From the NCBI GenBank assembly GCA_016712285.1, contig JADJRK010000001.1, positions 1,240,001 to 1,304,000 of the forward strand: a stretch of 64,000 bases of DNA. The letters run 5' to 3'. Under the pieces are notes generated by a model. That model ran no database searches, was not told the origin of the DNA, and was given only the letters and a program-made list of their open reading frames with translations. This DNA comes from Planctomycetota bacterium (GTDB lineage Bacteria; Planctomycetota; UBA8742; UBA2392). Positions 1 through 8,165 of the stretch are shown here, in pieces; within the stretch, counting starts at the first letter, position 1, and every line of letters starts with the position of its first letter. The position numbers and the translations under genes are program-made.

Positions 1-232
1 TCACGCGATTAGCTTTCTCGATCATGGCATCAACATGATTGCGGTTGCCGTTGACGTGCGTCGTCAGGCTGCCCGCTCCCGCCCGACTCAGGTACTGCGC
101 AAGCTCAAGCACGCTGCGCTGCTTGGGTGAAGGCCGCCAGTCCCACTGGTCAGCCGGAATCTTGCCGGCAATGAAACTGGCCACCTTGATTTCGTGGACC
201 ATTGACTCAATCAGATCGTCGCGTGTGATCAT
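1..232 (-). CDS. DinB-like protein, N-terminal part (cut by the window edge)
   Basis: The first 77 codons read from an ATG at 232 and run off the left end of the window. The opening is a helical segment (DLIESMVHEIKVASFIAGKI) followed by the pattern P-x-x-Q-W-D-W-R-P-S, then S-V-L-E-L-A-Q-Y-L. This resembles the first helix and loop of DinB/YfiT-like four-helix metalloenzymes, in which the downstream LExLAxHL helix carries a metal ligand. The usual histidine is replaced by Tyr here. AAGGAA lies just upstream of the ATG, and the gene starts 8 bp after the stop of the upstream helical-repeat protein, so the two are probably co-transcribed. Family assignment is moderate because the C-terminal metal ligands are outside the window. 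Confidence 0.55.
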   Translation of the reverse strand, partial: MITRDDLIESMVHEIKVASFIAGKIPADQWDWRPSPKQRSVLELAQYLSRAGAGSLTTHVNGNRNHVDAMIEKANRV

Positions 233-240
233 CTGGTTCC

Positions 241-792
241 TTATTGTTCGAGGCTGAAGACGCCCGAGGCGACACCGTGCCAGTCGCCGGACTTGAACTC
301 GGCCTCGAAGACTTTCTTGTTCTCGGCGTCGGCGATCTGGCGGCCCGCTTCCAGCGCGAGCGAGAAGTACTTGTGGGATTCCTGGCTGTCGCCCTCCACG
401 GCGTGCGCGCGGGCCATGGCTTCGAAGGCAAACGCGCGGTCAAAGTCCGCCAGCGCGTGCTTGTTCTGCTCGGTCAGTGCCAGGCAGCGGCGCGCGTGAC
501 GCACGGCCTCTCGGCCGTTGTTCAACGAGCTGTACACGCGACTGATCAGCCATTCGGCGCGCTGGTGGTGCGCGGGCTCGCCGACCTCAAGATAGTGAAA
601 TGCGCTGGCAAACGCGGCGTACAACATCTTCTCGTTGTCTTCAGGTGTGCGGTGCTGCTTCTGCAACAGCGCCCACGTCACAGCGTTCAGGCTGGGCGCG
701 AACGCGCGCTGCGCGGTCTGCGCGGCATCACGCCGCGAGTCGCGCTGGTCGGCACGGGGGGCAGTCTTTGCTGTCGGCCTTGGTTCTGCCAT
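241..792 (-). CDS. Small helical-repeat (TPR-like) protein
   Basis: A 183-residue soluble protein with no signal peptide or membrane segment. The first 35 residues are basic, Ala-rich and probably disordered. The rest is predicted helical, with TPR-like spacing of small and aromatic residues: MLYAAFASAFHYLEVGEP near residue 56, RAEWLISRVYSSLNNGREAVRHARRCL near 78, and a third hairpin ending KYFSLALEAG near 145. The pattern suggests a counting or scaffold protein that binds a partner, but no catalytic motif is visible. It lies 8 bp upstream of the DinB-like gene and 61 bp after rimK on the same strand. Function unknown. Confidence 0.7.
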   Translation of the reverse strand: MAEPRPTAKTAPRADQRDSRRDAAQTAQRAFAPSLNAVTWALLQKQHRTPEDNEKMLYAAFASAFHYLEVGEPAHHQRAEWLISRVYSSLNNGREAVRHARRCLALTEQNKHALADFDRAFAFEAMARAHAVEGDSQESHKYFSLALEAGRQIADAENKKVFEAEFKSGDWHGVASGVFSLEQ

Positions 793-853
793 GGCTTGCT
801 TTTATGGGCCCGATCCAGGGAAAGGCAAGTGTCATCCGGCGGCTGCGCGCCCG

Positions 854-1774
854 TCACGCATCCAGCTTGGTACGCTGCGGGTCCAGCTCGCGGTGCTCGA
901 CAATTTCTTCCTCGATGAACTTGATGATCTCGTCGGCGACATCAACGCCCGTCGCGGTCTCAATACCTTCCAAGCCCGGGCTGCTGTTCACTTCGAGCAC
1001 CAGCGGGCCGCGCTTGGCGCGAATCAGGTCGACGCCGGCGACATTCAGATTCATCGCTTTGGCAGCCGCCAGCGAAATCGCGGTCTCTTTGCGCGACAAC
1101 GCCACCACCTTGCCGGTTCCGCCGCGGTGCAGGTTGCTGCGAAAGTCGCCGGGGGGCGCGGTGCGTTCCATGGCTGCCACCACGCGGTTGCCGACAACGA
1201 ACGCGCGAATGTCGTGCCCGTCGGCCTCGGCGATAAACTCCTGCAAAAGAAAGTTGGCGTTCAACTGCTGGAACGCGCTGATCACAGCCTCGGCGGCTTT
1301 GCGCGTCGGCGCAAGCACGACGCCCGCCCCCTGGCTGCCCTGCAGCAGCTTGATCACCAGCGGCGGCCCCCCCACCAGGTCGATCAACGAGTCTTTGTCC
1401 ATGGTGGCATGGGCGAAACCCGTCTTCGGCAGATCGACGTTCTTGCGTGAAAGCAGCTGCATGCTGCGCAGCTTGTCGCCGCTGCGCACGACGGCCTGGC
1501 TGGCGTTCACGCAGTAGATGCCCATCATCTCGAACTGCCGCACAATGGCGGCGCCGTAGCCGGCTTCGTTGCCGCTGGCAATGCGCGGGATGACGGCGTC
1601 GAACTTTTCCAGCGCGCGTCCGACGTACATGACCTTGGGGCTGCGCGCGGTGATGTCCACGTAGCAGCGCAGGTAATCGACCACAGTGACGCGATGGCGC
1701 CGCTTCTCGCACGCCTCTTTCAGGCGGCGCGTTGAGTACAGCGTCGGATTGCGCGACAGCAGGCAGATCTTCAT
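854..1774 (-). CDS. rimK: RimK-family ATP-grasp ligase (ribosomal protein S6 glutamate ligase type)
   Basis: A 306-residue ATP-grasp enzyme of the RimK/LysX group. Family members ligate glutamate or another amino acid to a carboxylate; RimK itself extends the C-terminus of ribosomal protein S6. The N-terminal pre-ATP-grasp fold starts MKICLLSRNP and includes the VDYLRCYVDI strand. The central domain has the ATP-binding segment PPLVIKLLQGSQGAGVVLA with the invariant lysine and glycine loop, then LLQEFI, DIRAFVVG, and the magnesium-binding end AGVDLIR...PLVLEVNSSPGLEGIE. These features and the length fit RimK well. The acceptor substrate is not shown by the sequence, so LysX-like or MptN-like specificity cannot be excluded. 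No strong ribosome-binding site precedes the ATG. Confidence 0.88.
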   Translation of the reverse strand: MKICLLSRNPTLYSTRRLKEACEKRRHRVTVVDYLRCYVDITARSPKVMYVGRALEKFDAVIPRIASGNEAGYGAAIVRQFEMMGIYCVNASQAVVRSGDKLRSMQLLSRKNVDLPKTGFAHATMDKDSLIDLVGGPPLVIKLLQGSQGAGVVLAPTRKAAEAVISAFQQLNANFLLQEFIAEADGHDIRAFVVGNRVVAAMERTAPPGDFRSNLHRGGTGKVVALSRKETAISLAAAKAMNLNVAGVDLIRAKRGPLVLEVNSSPGLEGIETATGVDVADEIIKFIEEEIVEHRELDPQRTKLDA

Positions 1775-1810
1775 GCCGAAACGTTACCCGGGCCATGCCC
1801 TTTGTCGAGG

Positions 1811-3700
1811 TCAGCCGGGCGGCACAGCGGCGCGCCGGCCGCTTTCTTTGGCAGCCTTGCCATTGCCGTTCTTGCTGCTTGCCAGGCGCGGCGACAGCAA
1901 CACGATCTCGGTGACGCCGTCGTAGTTGGAACCCGCGGGCTCAATGGTCTTGCCCCGGCGCACCAGCAGCGGCAACTCGCCCGCACGCCGAATCATGGTC
2001 TTGCCGTCTTCTTTGTCGGCGTCGCTGCGCTTGCGTGTTTCGATCTCGCCGCGGCCCTCTTCAAGCATTGCTGCCAGCAGGGCGATGTCCACTTTGCGAC
2101 CGCCCAGCATTCGGGCGCGCTCTTCTTCGAGCATGCGTTCCGTGACGCCGCCCTTGGCGCCGCCCAGAATCAACCAGAGTTGAAGCCGCTGGTTCATGCG
2201 CTTGGCGGTTTGCACGAACAACAGGTTGACCTCGTCGTTGCCGGTCATGGCGATGACACCGCGACGCGTCTCAATGCCGGCGCGCAGCAGCGTGTTCACT
2301 TCGAGGCCGTTACCGTTGATCACATGCAGTCCCGCGGCCTCGGCCTCGGCGATGGCTTCACGGTTGCGGTCCACGAGCACGACTTCGTCACCCGCTTCCT
2401 GCAGCGCCACCCCCATCGCGATCGAAACGCGGTTGGCGCCGAAGATCAACCAGCCCTGGTTGGTCTTGGCAAGCACGCCCAGCAACTTGCCAACGGGCCA
2501 CCCCGTGAATCCAGCCAGCGTCACGGTGACCACGATCGTCAGGAACACCACCGCCCGAAACTCGGCGCCTTCTGGTGCCCCTCGGGACGCAAGTTCGGTT
2601 GCGAACAACGACGCCACGGCGGCCGCCACAATGCCGCGCGGGCCGATCCAGGCAATGAACAGCCGTTGCCGCACGTTCAGGCCCGCGCCGATGGTCGAGA
2701 TCAGCACCGACAGCGGGCGCACCAGCAGCACCAGTGCAAGCGCCACCATGCCTGCGCGCTCTGCCAGGCCGATGATCTCGGCGATGCGCACGTTGGCTGC
2801 CAGCAGTACGAACAGCAGCCCGATGAACAGAATGGACAGCTCTTCCTTGAACTCGATCAGGTCTTCCTGCTTGCGCGGGCCCAGTGAGCCGACGGTCATG
2901 CCCGCCACAACGGCGGCCACGACGCCGCTTTCGTGGGCAAGTGAGTTCGACAGCTGAAATGCAAGCACCACCAGCGCCAGTGTTGTCACGCGGCCAAGGC
3001 CCTCGAGAGTCAGCCGCCGCCAGCGACCCAGCGCAGCGATCAGCAGGCCGATCGTGAAGCCGACCACGCCGCCAACGAGCACGATGCGGCCCAGTTCGCT
3101 CAGGGCAACGCCAAAACTGTCTGCCTTGGGCGCAACGGCAATGCCGAACACCACAGTTGCAAGCACGGCACCCACCGCATCGCCGAGCACACCCTCAGCG
3201 GCAAGCACTGTGCTGACCGTCTTCTCGGCCTTGATCCGTCGCAGCAGCGGCGAGATGACCGTCGGCCCGGTCACGATCAGCAGACTGCCGAACAGTGCCG
3301 CAATCTCCCAGCGCCAGCCCATGAAGTAATGGGCCGCCGCGGCTGCACCGCACGCCGCAATCAGCGCACCGACCGTGACAAGCCGCCGCACGGACTTGGC
3401 TGCGCGCTTGAGCCGCTGGGGGTTTAATGAGAGCGCGCCTTCGAACAGGATGACGCTGACGCAGAAGCCGACAATCACGCGAAGCCAGTCGCCAAGCACA
3501 GCCGGCCGGACGATGTTCGCGAAATCAGGCCCCAGCAGGACGCCCGCAGCCAGCGCAAGCAGGATACCGGGCAGACGCAGCGCCGAACCTGTGGCCAGCG
3601 CCGCCATGCCGACAGACATGGCCAGCGCAAGCGTGAGGGCCGGGGTGTCGAAGATCCGGTCCACATGCTGCAGGTGCAGCAGTTCAATCCAGTCAGGCAT
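1811..3700 (-). CDS. CPA-type cation/proton antiporter with TrkA-N domain
   Basis: An inner-membrane monovalent cation/H+ antiporter of 629 residues from the ATG at 3700; a GTG at 3733 would add 11 residues. Roughly the first 400 residues hold about 12 hydrophobic segments, including the SVILFEGALSLN and VTGPTVISPLLRRIK segments typical of NhaP/CPA1 exchangers. A cytosolic Rossmann-like TrkA-N/RCK domain follows (about residues 405-510, WLIFGANRVSIAMGVALQEAGDEVVLVDRN). The usual GxGxxG loop is changed to GANRVS, so nucleotide binding may be altered. The C-terminal tail is charged. It lies 36 bp upstream of rimK and is divergent from the membrane protein at 3835. Na+ versus K+ selectivity is not readable from sequence. 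Confidence 0.85.
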   Translation of the reverse strand: MPDWIELLHLQHVDRIFDTPALTLALAMSVGMAALATGSALRLPGILLALAAGVLLGPDFANIVRPAVLGDWLRVIVGFCVSVILFEGALSLNPQRLKRAAKSVRRLVTVGALIAACGAAAAAHYFMGWRWEIAALFGSLLIVTGPTVISPLLRRIKAEKTVSTVLAAEGVLGDAVGAVLATVVFGIAVAPKADSFGVALSELGRIVLVGGVVGFTIGLLIAALGRWRRLTLEGLGRVTTLALVVLAFQLSNSLAHESGVVAAVVAGMTVGSLGPRKQEDLIEFKEELSILFIGLLFVLLAANVRIAEIIGLAERAGMVALALVLLVRPLSVLISTIGAGLNVRQRLFIAWIGPRGIVAAAVASLFATELASRGAPEGAEFRAVVFLTIVVTVTLAGFTGWPVGKLLGVLAKTNQGWLIFGANRVSIAMGVALQEAGDEVVLVDRNREAIAEAEAAGLHVINGNGLEVNTLLRAGIETRRGVIAMTGNDEVNLLFVQTAKRMNQRLQLWLILGGAKGGVTERMLEEERARMLGGRKVDIALLAAMLEEGRGEIETRKRSDADKEDGKTMIRRAGELPLLVRRGKTIEPAGSNYDGVTEIVLLSPRLASSKNGNGKAAKESGRRAAVPPG

Positions 3701-3834
3701 GGCAACCGTTCTAGCCGATGGCAGACACGCCACACAGGGGCAACTTGCATCCGGAGAGACTCCAACGTCAGGTTGCCGACCAGTAGTCCCTCAAAGCAAT
3801 CGATGGTTGCACAGCGCCCGGCTACACTGCCGCG

Positions 3835-4644
3835 ATGGACCGGCGCCAACTAAAACAGCTTGTCAGGGAGTATCAGAAAGAGACGCGCCTTGCCAAGTCA
3901 GGCGAGCCTCCCACACCTGAAGAGAGGCTTCTGCCGCGGCCTGCCGTAAAAACCGCCCGTGAACAGAATATGGAGGTGTACCGGCGCCGCATCAGAAGCG
4001 CGCCGCCCATCCTCAATGACAATCTGCCAAGACAGGTGTCCGACCTGGACTTGCTTGGCGCGATAGGCGGCACCTATGCGATGTTCTTTGCCATGCTGTG
4101 GTTCGGGTTCCTCGGAGGGCTGATGGTTTTCGGTTTTGTCGCGGATCAAACGGCGGTGGTACTGGTGGCGCTGGGGTTTGCTGTGTTCGGGCTGGCGCCG
4201 CTTTGGCAAGGGTTTGCCGAAGGAGTCCGCTCAGTGCGATTGCTGCGCAAGGGTTTTCTGACTTGGGCTTGGGTGCATGACGTAAAGCCGCGCGTCATCG
4301 TCGTCAGGTCCAGGAGTGACGGCGAGGACCGTGAGGAACAGATCACGACGTACGACCTGACATTCATGTACACGTCTCCATCGGGCCAGCTTCTCATGGC
4401 GGACCTCAATGTGCGCAGCTCTTCGCCGGTTACCGATGAAGAACTTGAACTGTTGCTGTGCGACCCCGATATGCCCTCGCGCGTGACGTTTGCAGACCTG
4501 CTGCCGGGCGGGCTGCGGATTAACTCCCATGGCCAAGTCTCAGCGGCCCCGTCGCAGACGCTGCTGGGGCTTCTGACATTGGCGGTTGCGCTGATTGCGG
4601 CGGCGGTATGCGCATGCGTGCCGGTGATGATGCTACTGACATGA
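3835..4644 (+). CDS. Membrane protein of unknown function, first of a tandem paralogous pair
   Basis: A 269-residue protein with a basic, probably cytosolic N-terminus (about 75 residues), two closely spaced transmembrane segments (about 76-135), a soluble domain of about 100 residues, and a hydrophobic C-terminal anchor. The soluble domain ends in the block DEELELLLCDP...PSRVTFADLLPGGLRIN, which recurs almost unchanged in the next gene. I recognise no catalytic motif. The layout (two TM, beta-rich domain, one TM) looks like an envelope-anchored structural or sensory protein. The ATG at 3835 lies 33 bp upstream of the paralogue, which suggests tandem duplication and co-transcription. Confidence 0.75.
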   Translation: MDRRQLKQLVREYQKETRLAKSGEPPTPEERLLPRPAVKTAREQNMEVYRRRIRSAPPILNDNLPRQVSDLDLLGAIGGTYAMFFAMLWFGFLGGLMVFGFVADQTAVVLVALGFAVFGLAPLWQGFAEGVRSVRLLRKGFLTWAWVHDVKPRVIVVRSRSDGEDREEQITTYDLTFMYTSPSGQLLMADLNVRSSSPVTDEELELLLCDPDMPSRVTFADLLPGGLRINSHGQVSAAPSQTLLGLLTLAVALIAAAVCACVPVMMLLT

Positions 4645-4677
4645 ATTGCCACACCGCTGCTGCACTGAACCTGGCCC

Positions 4678-5454
4678 ATGGCTAAGCAACGAAACAAACG
4701 AAGGCTCAAACCGCTGCGAAGGGCCAAAGTGAAGCCGCTTTCTGAGCAGGCGCTGGCCGACTTTGTGGCCGTCGTGCGCGGGCTCGACCAAGAGAAGCTA
4801 TCACCCCGCGACATCCCGGCCCACTTGCTCGACAAATCGCCACCGTTGCACCAGGGCGACATTCCGCGCTCACTTGGGCCGGCTGGCCTTGCGGCAGCGT
4901 ACCTGTGCAACGGCTTTGCATTGGTCGCCTCAGTCGTGACCTGCGTCGGCATTGTGCTGCTGTCGGGGTACACGATTGACTTGTCAACGGCGGGGACACT
5001 GCCGCGCGTGATGTTAGGCGCGCTGTTCGCGATACCGGTGATCGTGTTGCTGTTGCTGGGCAGCCTTCGCGCGTACCGGGCACTTCGGATGGTGCGGCTA
5101 GGGACGCTGGCGTGGTCCATCATCACTTCGGTCGATGTGCACAGACGACGCACGACCGACGACGCATACGAGGAAGTGCGCTACGTCGTGCGCATGGCAT
5201 ATCTGGATCATCTTGGGGCGTTGCGGCTGGGGGAGATCGAACTGCTGAGCGCGTCCGCGCTGCTGGATGAAGAACTTGAACTGCTGATGTTTGATCCGCG
5301 CAACCCCTCGCGCTTTCAGTTTGCCGACCTGCTGCCAGGCTGGCTGCGCATCAACTCAGCCGGGAAGGCTTCGATCTCGCCGGTCGGCTACGCGCTGGCA
5401 ACACTGTGCATCGGCGTGCCCGCGATTCTGCTGGCGGCGTTTGCGTTGGCGTGA
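4678..5454 (+). CDS. Membrane protein of unknown function, second of a tandem paralogous pair
   Basis: A 258-residue paralogue of the preceding gene. It has a very basic start (MAKQRNKRRLKPLRRAKVK), two transmembrane segments around residues 75-135, a soluble domain, and a C-terminal hydrophobic segment. The shared block is DEELELLMFDP...PSRFQFADLLPGWLRINSAGKASISP. Outside that block and the topology, identity with the neighbour is low by eye, so the duplication is old. The soluble domain contains YVVRMAYLDHLGALRLGEIELLSAS, parallel to YDLTFMYTSPSGQLLMADLNVRSSS in the neighbour. Function unknown. Confidence 0.75.
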   Translation: MAKQRNKRRLKPLRRAKVKPLSEQALADFVAVVRGLDQEKLSPRDIPAHLLDKSPPLHQGDIPRSLGPAGLAAAYLCNGFALVASVVTCVGIVLLSGYTIDLSTAGTLPRVMLGALFAIPVIVLLLLGSLRAYRALRMVRLGTLAWSIITSVDVHRRRTTDDAYEEVRYVVRMAYLDHLGALRLGEIELLSASALLDEELELLMFDPRNPSRFQFADLLPGWLRINSAGKASISPVGYALATLCIGVPAILLAAFALA

Positions 5455-5520
5455 ACCAGCTATCGGATCTGCAGTTCGCACGGAGAGCACATCCAGCCGG
5501 GCTCGCGCAAGCCGCGCCCC

Positions 5521-5934
5521 TCAGTGCCGATTGGTCTTGCGAAGATTGCCGCCGATGATCGTCATGGCGAGAAGCAGGCAGGTGAAGGTGATGTGGCACC
5601 ACAGCGGGATGTATTGCCATGACATGGCCGCCTTCAACAGGCCCACGGCCACCAGCAGCACGCCCAGCACCATTGGCGCGCGCTTGTTTTCACCGGCGAT
5701 CAGCGCCGCAGTGAAACCAGCAATCAGCGAGACGACCGAGGCCAGGCTGATGTGAAGCACGAGGTGTAACGTGTCCGGGGTGAACGAGCCACCGTTGATG
5801 ACGGCTTCTTCGAACGCGGCTTGGTGGACGCCAAAGGCCTCAGGCAACGCCGCTGCAAGCGCCTGCTCACCGATGAACCAGATGAGCATCCAGCCGACAA
5901 AGCCGACAATGACACCGAGGATGATTCGAACCAT
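5521..5934 (-). CDS. Small four-helix membrane protein
   Basis: A 137-residue integral membrane protein with about four hydrophobic helices: residues 2-22 (IILGVIVGFVGWMLIWFIG), about 60-82, 88-106 (APMVLGVLLVAVGLLKAAM) and 112-128. A short polar loop follows the first helix. There is no signal peptidase site and no residue pattern tying it to a known transporter. It lies 20 bp upstream of thiC's end on the same strand, so it may be read through from thiC, but it is not a recognisable thiamine transporter. Function unknown. Confidence 0.65.
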   Translation of the reverse strand: MVRIILGVIVGFVGWMLIWFIGEQALAAALPEAFGVHQAAFEEAVINGGSFTPDTLHLVLHISLASVVSLIAGFTAALIAGENKRAPMVLGVLLVAVGLLKAAMSWQYIPLWCHITFTCLLLAMTIIGGNLRKTNRH

Positions 5935-5954
5935 GGCGTGGTCCGCCGACAGGG

Positions 5955-7505
5955 CTACTCGCGGTTGCGTAGGACTTTTTCGGGTTCTGGCGCGGCGCCC
6001 TTCTTGTAACTGGCGCTGTCGGCGCGCTCATACGGGACTTTGGCTTCGAGCTTGGCTTGCTGGCCTTTCGCCTTCTGCTTGTCCTGTACGTGCTTGGGGG
6101 GCAGCCAGTTGCCCATTTCGTCGAAGCTGCCTTCGGCTTGTGCTTTCTCGGCCATCGTGACGCGACGCTTCTTGCGGTCGTCGGCCATGGGCATCTGCTT
6201 CAGGTCTGCCGGGGCGCGTTCGCCAAGGTCTGTGAAATTGTCCATGCGCACGGCGCACAGGTCGCCGCACATCGTGCAGACGTCGCTGTCGTAGTCTTCG
6301 CTGGTTGCGCGGAACTTGCGCGCTTCGACCGGGTCGATGGCACAGGCAAACATGGTTTCCCAGTCCAGCTTCTTGCGCGCCTCGGACATGCGGTCGTTGA
6401 TTCTCTTGGCGTAGGGCACACCTTTGGCAAGGTCGCCTGATTGCGCCGCGATGCGCGTGGCGATCACGCCCTGGCGCACGTCGTCGGCGTTGGGGAGCCG
6501 CAGATGCTCGGCGGGCGTGACGTAGCACAGCATGTCGGCGCCCGCGGCGCTGCACACCGCGCCGCCAATGGCACCCGTGATGTGGTCGTAGCCGGCGCCG
6601 GTGTCGATGGTCAGCGGGCCCAGCACGTAGAACGGTGCGCCGTGGCAGATACTCTTTTGCAGCTTGACGTTGGCTGCAATCTGGTCCAGCGGCACGTGGC
6701 CGGGGCCTTCGATCATCACCTGAACGCCCTTAGCCCAAGCGCGCTTGGTGAGTTCGCCCAGGATCAGCAGCTCCTGAATCTGCGCGGCGTCGGTGGCGTC
6801 GCCGGTGCCGCCGGGACGCAGCGAGTCGCCCAGTGAAAACGTCATGTCGTAGCGTGCGGCGATCTCGCACAGCTCGTCGAAATACTCGAAAAGCGGGTTT
6901 TCGTTGCCCGTGGCGCGCATCCAGGCCGCGTGCACGCTGCCACCCTTGCTGACGATGCCGACAATGCGCTGGCGCCCGTCGACATACTTCAAGGTCTGCC
7001 GCGTGATGCCGCAGTGGACGGTGATGTAGTCCACGCCCTGCTGGCCCTGCTTCTCGATTTCGTCGAGCAGCCGCCGCGCCGTGAAATCCTTGAACCCCTT
7101 GCCCTGCATGATGTTGTCAGACATCGCGCCATAGATGGGCACGGTGCCGACCATGACGTTGCTGTTGCGGATGACGCTGGTGCGGATGTGGTCGAGGTCC
7201 TGGTAGCCGCTGGAGAGGTCCATCACGCTGTCGCTGCCGAAGTCGATTGCGACTTTGAGCTTCTTCAGTTCTTCGTCGAGCGAGCCGTGATCGGACGAAA
7301 TGCCGATGTTTGCGTTGACCTTGGTCTTGGTGCGACGACCGATGGCGCGCGGCGCGAAGTCGTGGTTGTGGTTCTTGGGGATGACCAGGTGGCCCTGCGC
7401 GATCAGCGCCCGCACTTCTTCGGGCGTGAGTTCTTCCTGTTCAGCCACGTAGGCCATCTCGTCGGTGATTTTGCCATCACGCGCGAATTGCAGCTGGGTC
7501 GGCAT
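5955..7505 (-). CDS. thiC: Phosphomethylpyrimidine synthase ThiC
   Basis: ThiC is a radical-SAM enzyme of thiamine biosynthesis that rearranges aminoimidazole ribotide into hydroxymethylpyrimidine phosphate. The 516-residue protein has the family blocks VNANIGISSDHGSLDEELKKL, ADSVMDLSSG-like segment, RNSNVMVGTVPIY, DYITVHCGITR and MIEGPGHVPLDQI. The iron-sulfur cysteine motif near the C-terminus reads DVCTMCGDLCAVRM, giving CX2CX3C rather than the CX2CX4C that I know from characterised ThiC. Length matches the shorter ThiC forms that lack a long N-terminal domain. No TPP riboswitch is apparent in the 115-bp leader. A ThiC paralogue making 5-hydroxybenzimidazole is a less likely alternative. 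Confidence 0.92.
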   Translation of the reverse strand: MPTQLQFARDGKITDEMAYVAEQEELTPEEVRALIAQGHLVIPKNHNHDFAPRAIGRRTKTKVNANIGISSDHGSLDEELKKLKVAIDFGSDSVMDLSSGYQDLDHIRTSVIRNSNVMVGTVPIYGAMSDNIMQGKGFKDFTARRLLDEIEKQGQQGVDYITVHCGITRQTLKYVDGRQRIVGIVSKGGSVHAAWMRATGNENPLFEYFDELCEIAARYDMTFSLGDSLRPGGTGDATDAAQIQELLILGELTKRAWAKGVQVMIEGPGHVPLDQIAANVKLQKSICHGAPFYVLGPLTIDTGAGYDHITGAIGGAVCSAAGADMLCYVTPAEHLRLPNADDVRQGVIATRIAAQSGDLAKGVPYAKRINDRMSEARKKLDWETMFACAIDPVEARKFRATSEDYDSDVCTMCGDLCAVRMDNFTDLGERAPADLKQMPMADDRKKRRVTMAEKAQAEGSFDEMGNWLPPKHVQDKQKAKGQQAKLEAKVPYERADSASYKKGAAPEPEKVLRNRE

Positions 7506-7620
7506 TGGATGCTCTCATTTGCGCAGTCGCGGGCAGGATAGATCACGACGTGAGCATCACCAGTAGGCGACAACTCGGGGCGCGGTAGTATGCCCGGCTT
7601 GCCGAACCGAGGACCTTGCG

Positions 7621-8106
7621 ATGAACGCCACCAACCTGTTGCTGCTTGCCTTCGATAACGCCCTCGCCCACCCGTGGGAGTCGTTCGCCGGCGCAACCAA
7701 CGACCTGGGTGCCGCGGAAGCCGCGTGGCAGCACCCCGCATATGCGCAAGAACCCCACGACACCGGCGTCGGCAAACCGGGCACTGTGCTGTGGTTTCTC
7801 AATCACCTTGAACTATGCCATCGCCACTACACCGCAATGCTGCGTCAGAAAAGACAAGGGCAAGCGACGGGTGCAGAGCCCGATACCCAGCCGCCGGGCG
7901 AGTTGCCCCTGGCTGAAATTCTAGCTGCCCTCGAAATGGCAAATACCGCCCTGAGGGCCGAAATCGCGATGCTGACAGCCGACACTCTCGACAGGCCTTT
8001 CACGCCGAACAAGACCACCGCCGAGTTTGTCCTGGGCACGATCCGCCACATCAGCTGGCACTCGGGCCAGATCGCGACGATCCGTCGGCTGTTCAAGCAG
8101 AAGTGA
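7621..8106 (+). CDS. DinB family metal-binding four-helix protein
   Basis: A 161-residue protein of the DinB/YfiT-like superfamily, whose members use a three-histidine metal site and often act as thiol transferases. Candidate ligands are H62 in the helix FLNHLELCHRH (with H67 and H69 nearby) and the C-terminal pair in IRHISWHSGQI (H143, H147); the RHxxWHxGQ signature is diagnostic. The ATG follows AGGACCTTGCG, a modest ribosome-binding site, and is divergent from thiC. Physiological substrate unknown. A second DinB-like gene lies at the left edge of the window. Confidence 0.82.
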   Translation: MNATNLLLLAFDNALAHPWESFAGATNDLGAAEAAWQHPAYAQEPHDTGVGKPGTVLWFLNHLELCHRHYTAMLRQKRQGQATGAEPDTQPPGELPLAEILAALEMANTALRAEIAMLTADTLDRPFTPNKTTAEFVLGTIRHISWHSGQIATIRRLFKQK

Positions 8107-8122
8107 GCGTCGCGTGAAACAG

Positions 8123-8150
8123 CAGGAGCGCGAGTCTCCTCGCGCTCCTG
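8123..8150. terminator. Bidirectional terminator hairpin between convergent genes
   Basis: A perfect 12-bp stem (CAGGAGCGCGAG / CTCGCGCTCCTG) with a TCTC loop lies between the stop of the DinB gene at 8106 and the stop of the lipoprotein gene at 8166. There is no strong T-tract on either side, so it may work with Rho or simply as an mRNA 3' end. Confidence 0.7.
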
Positions 8151-8165
8151 TGTCTCTCTATCGAA

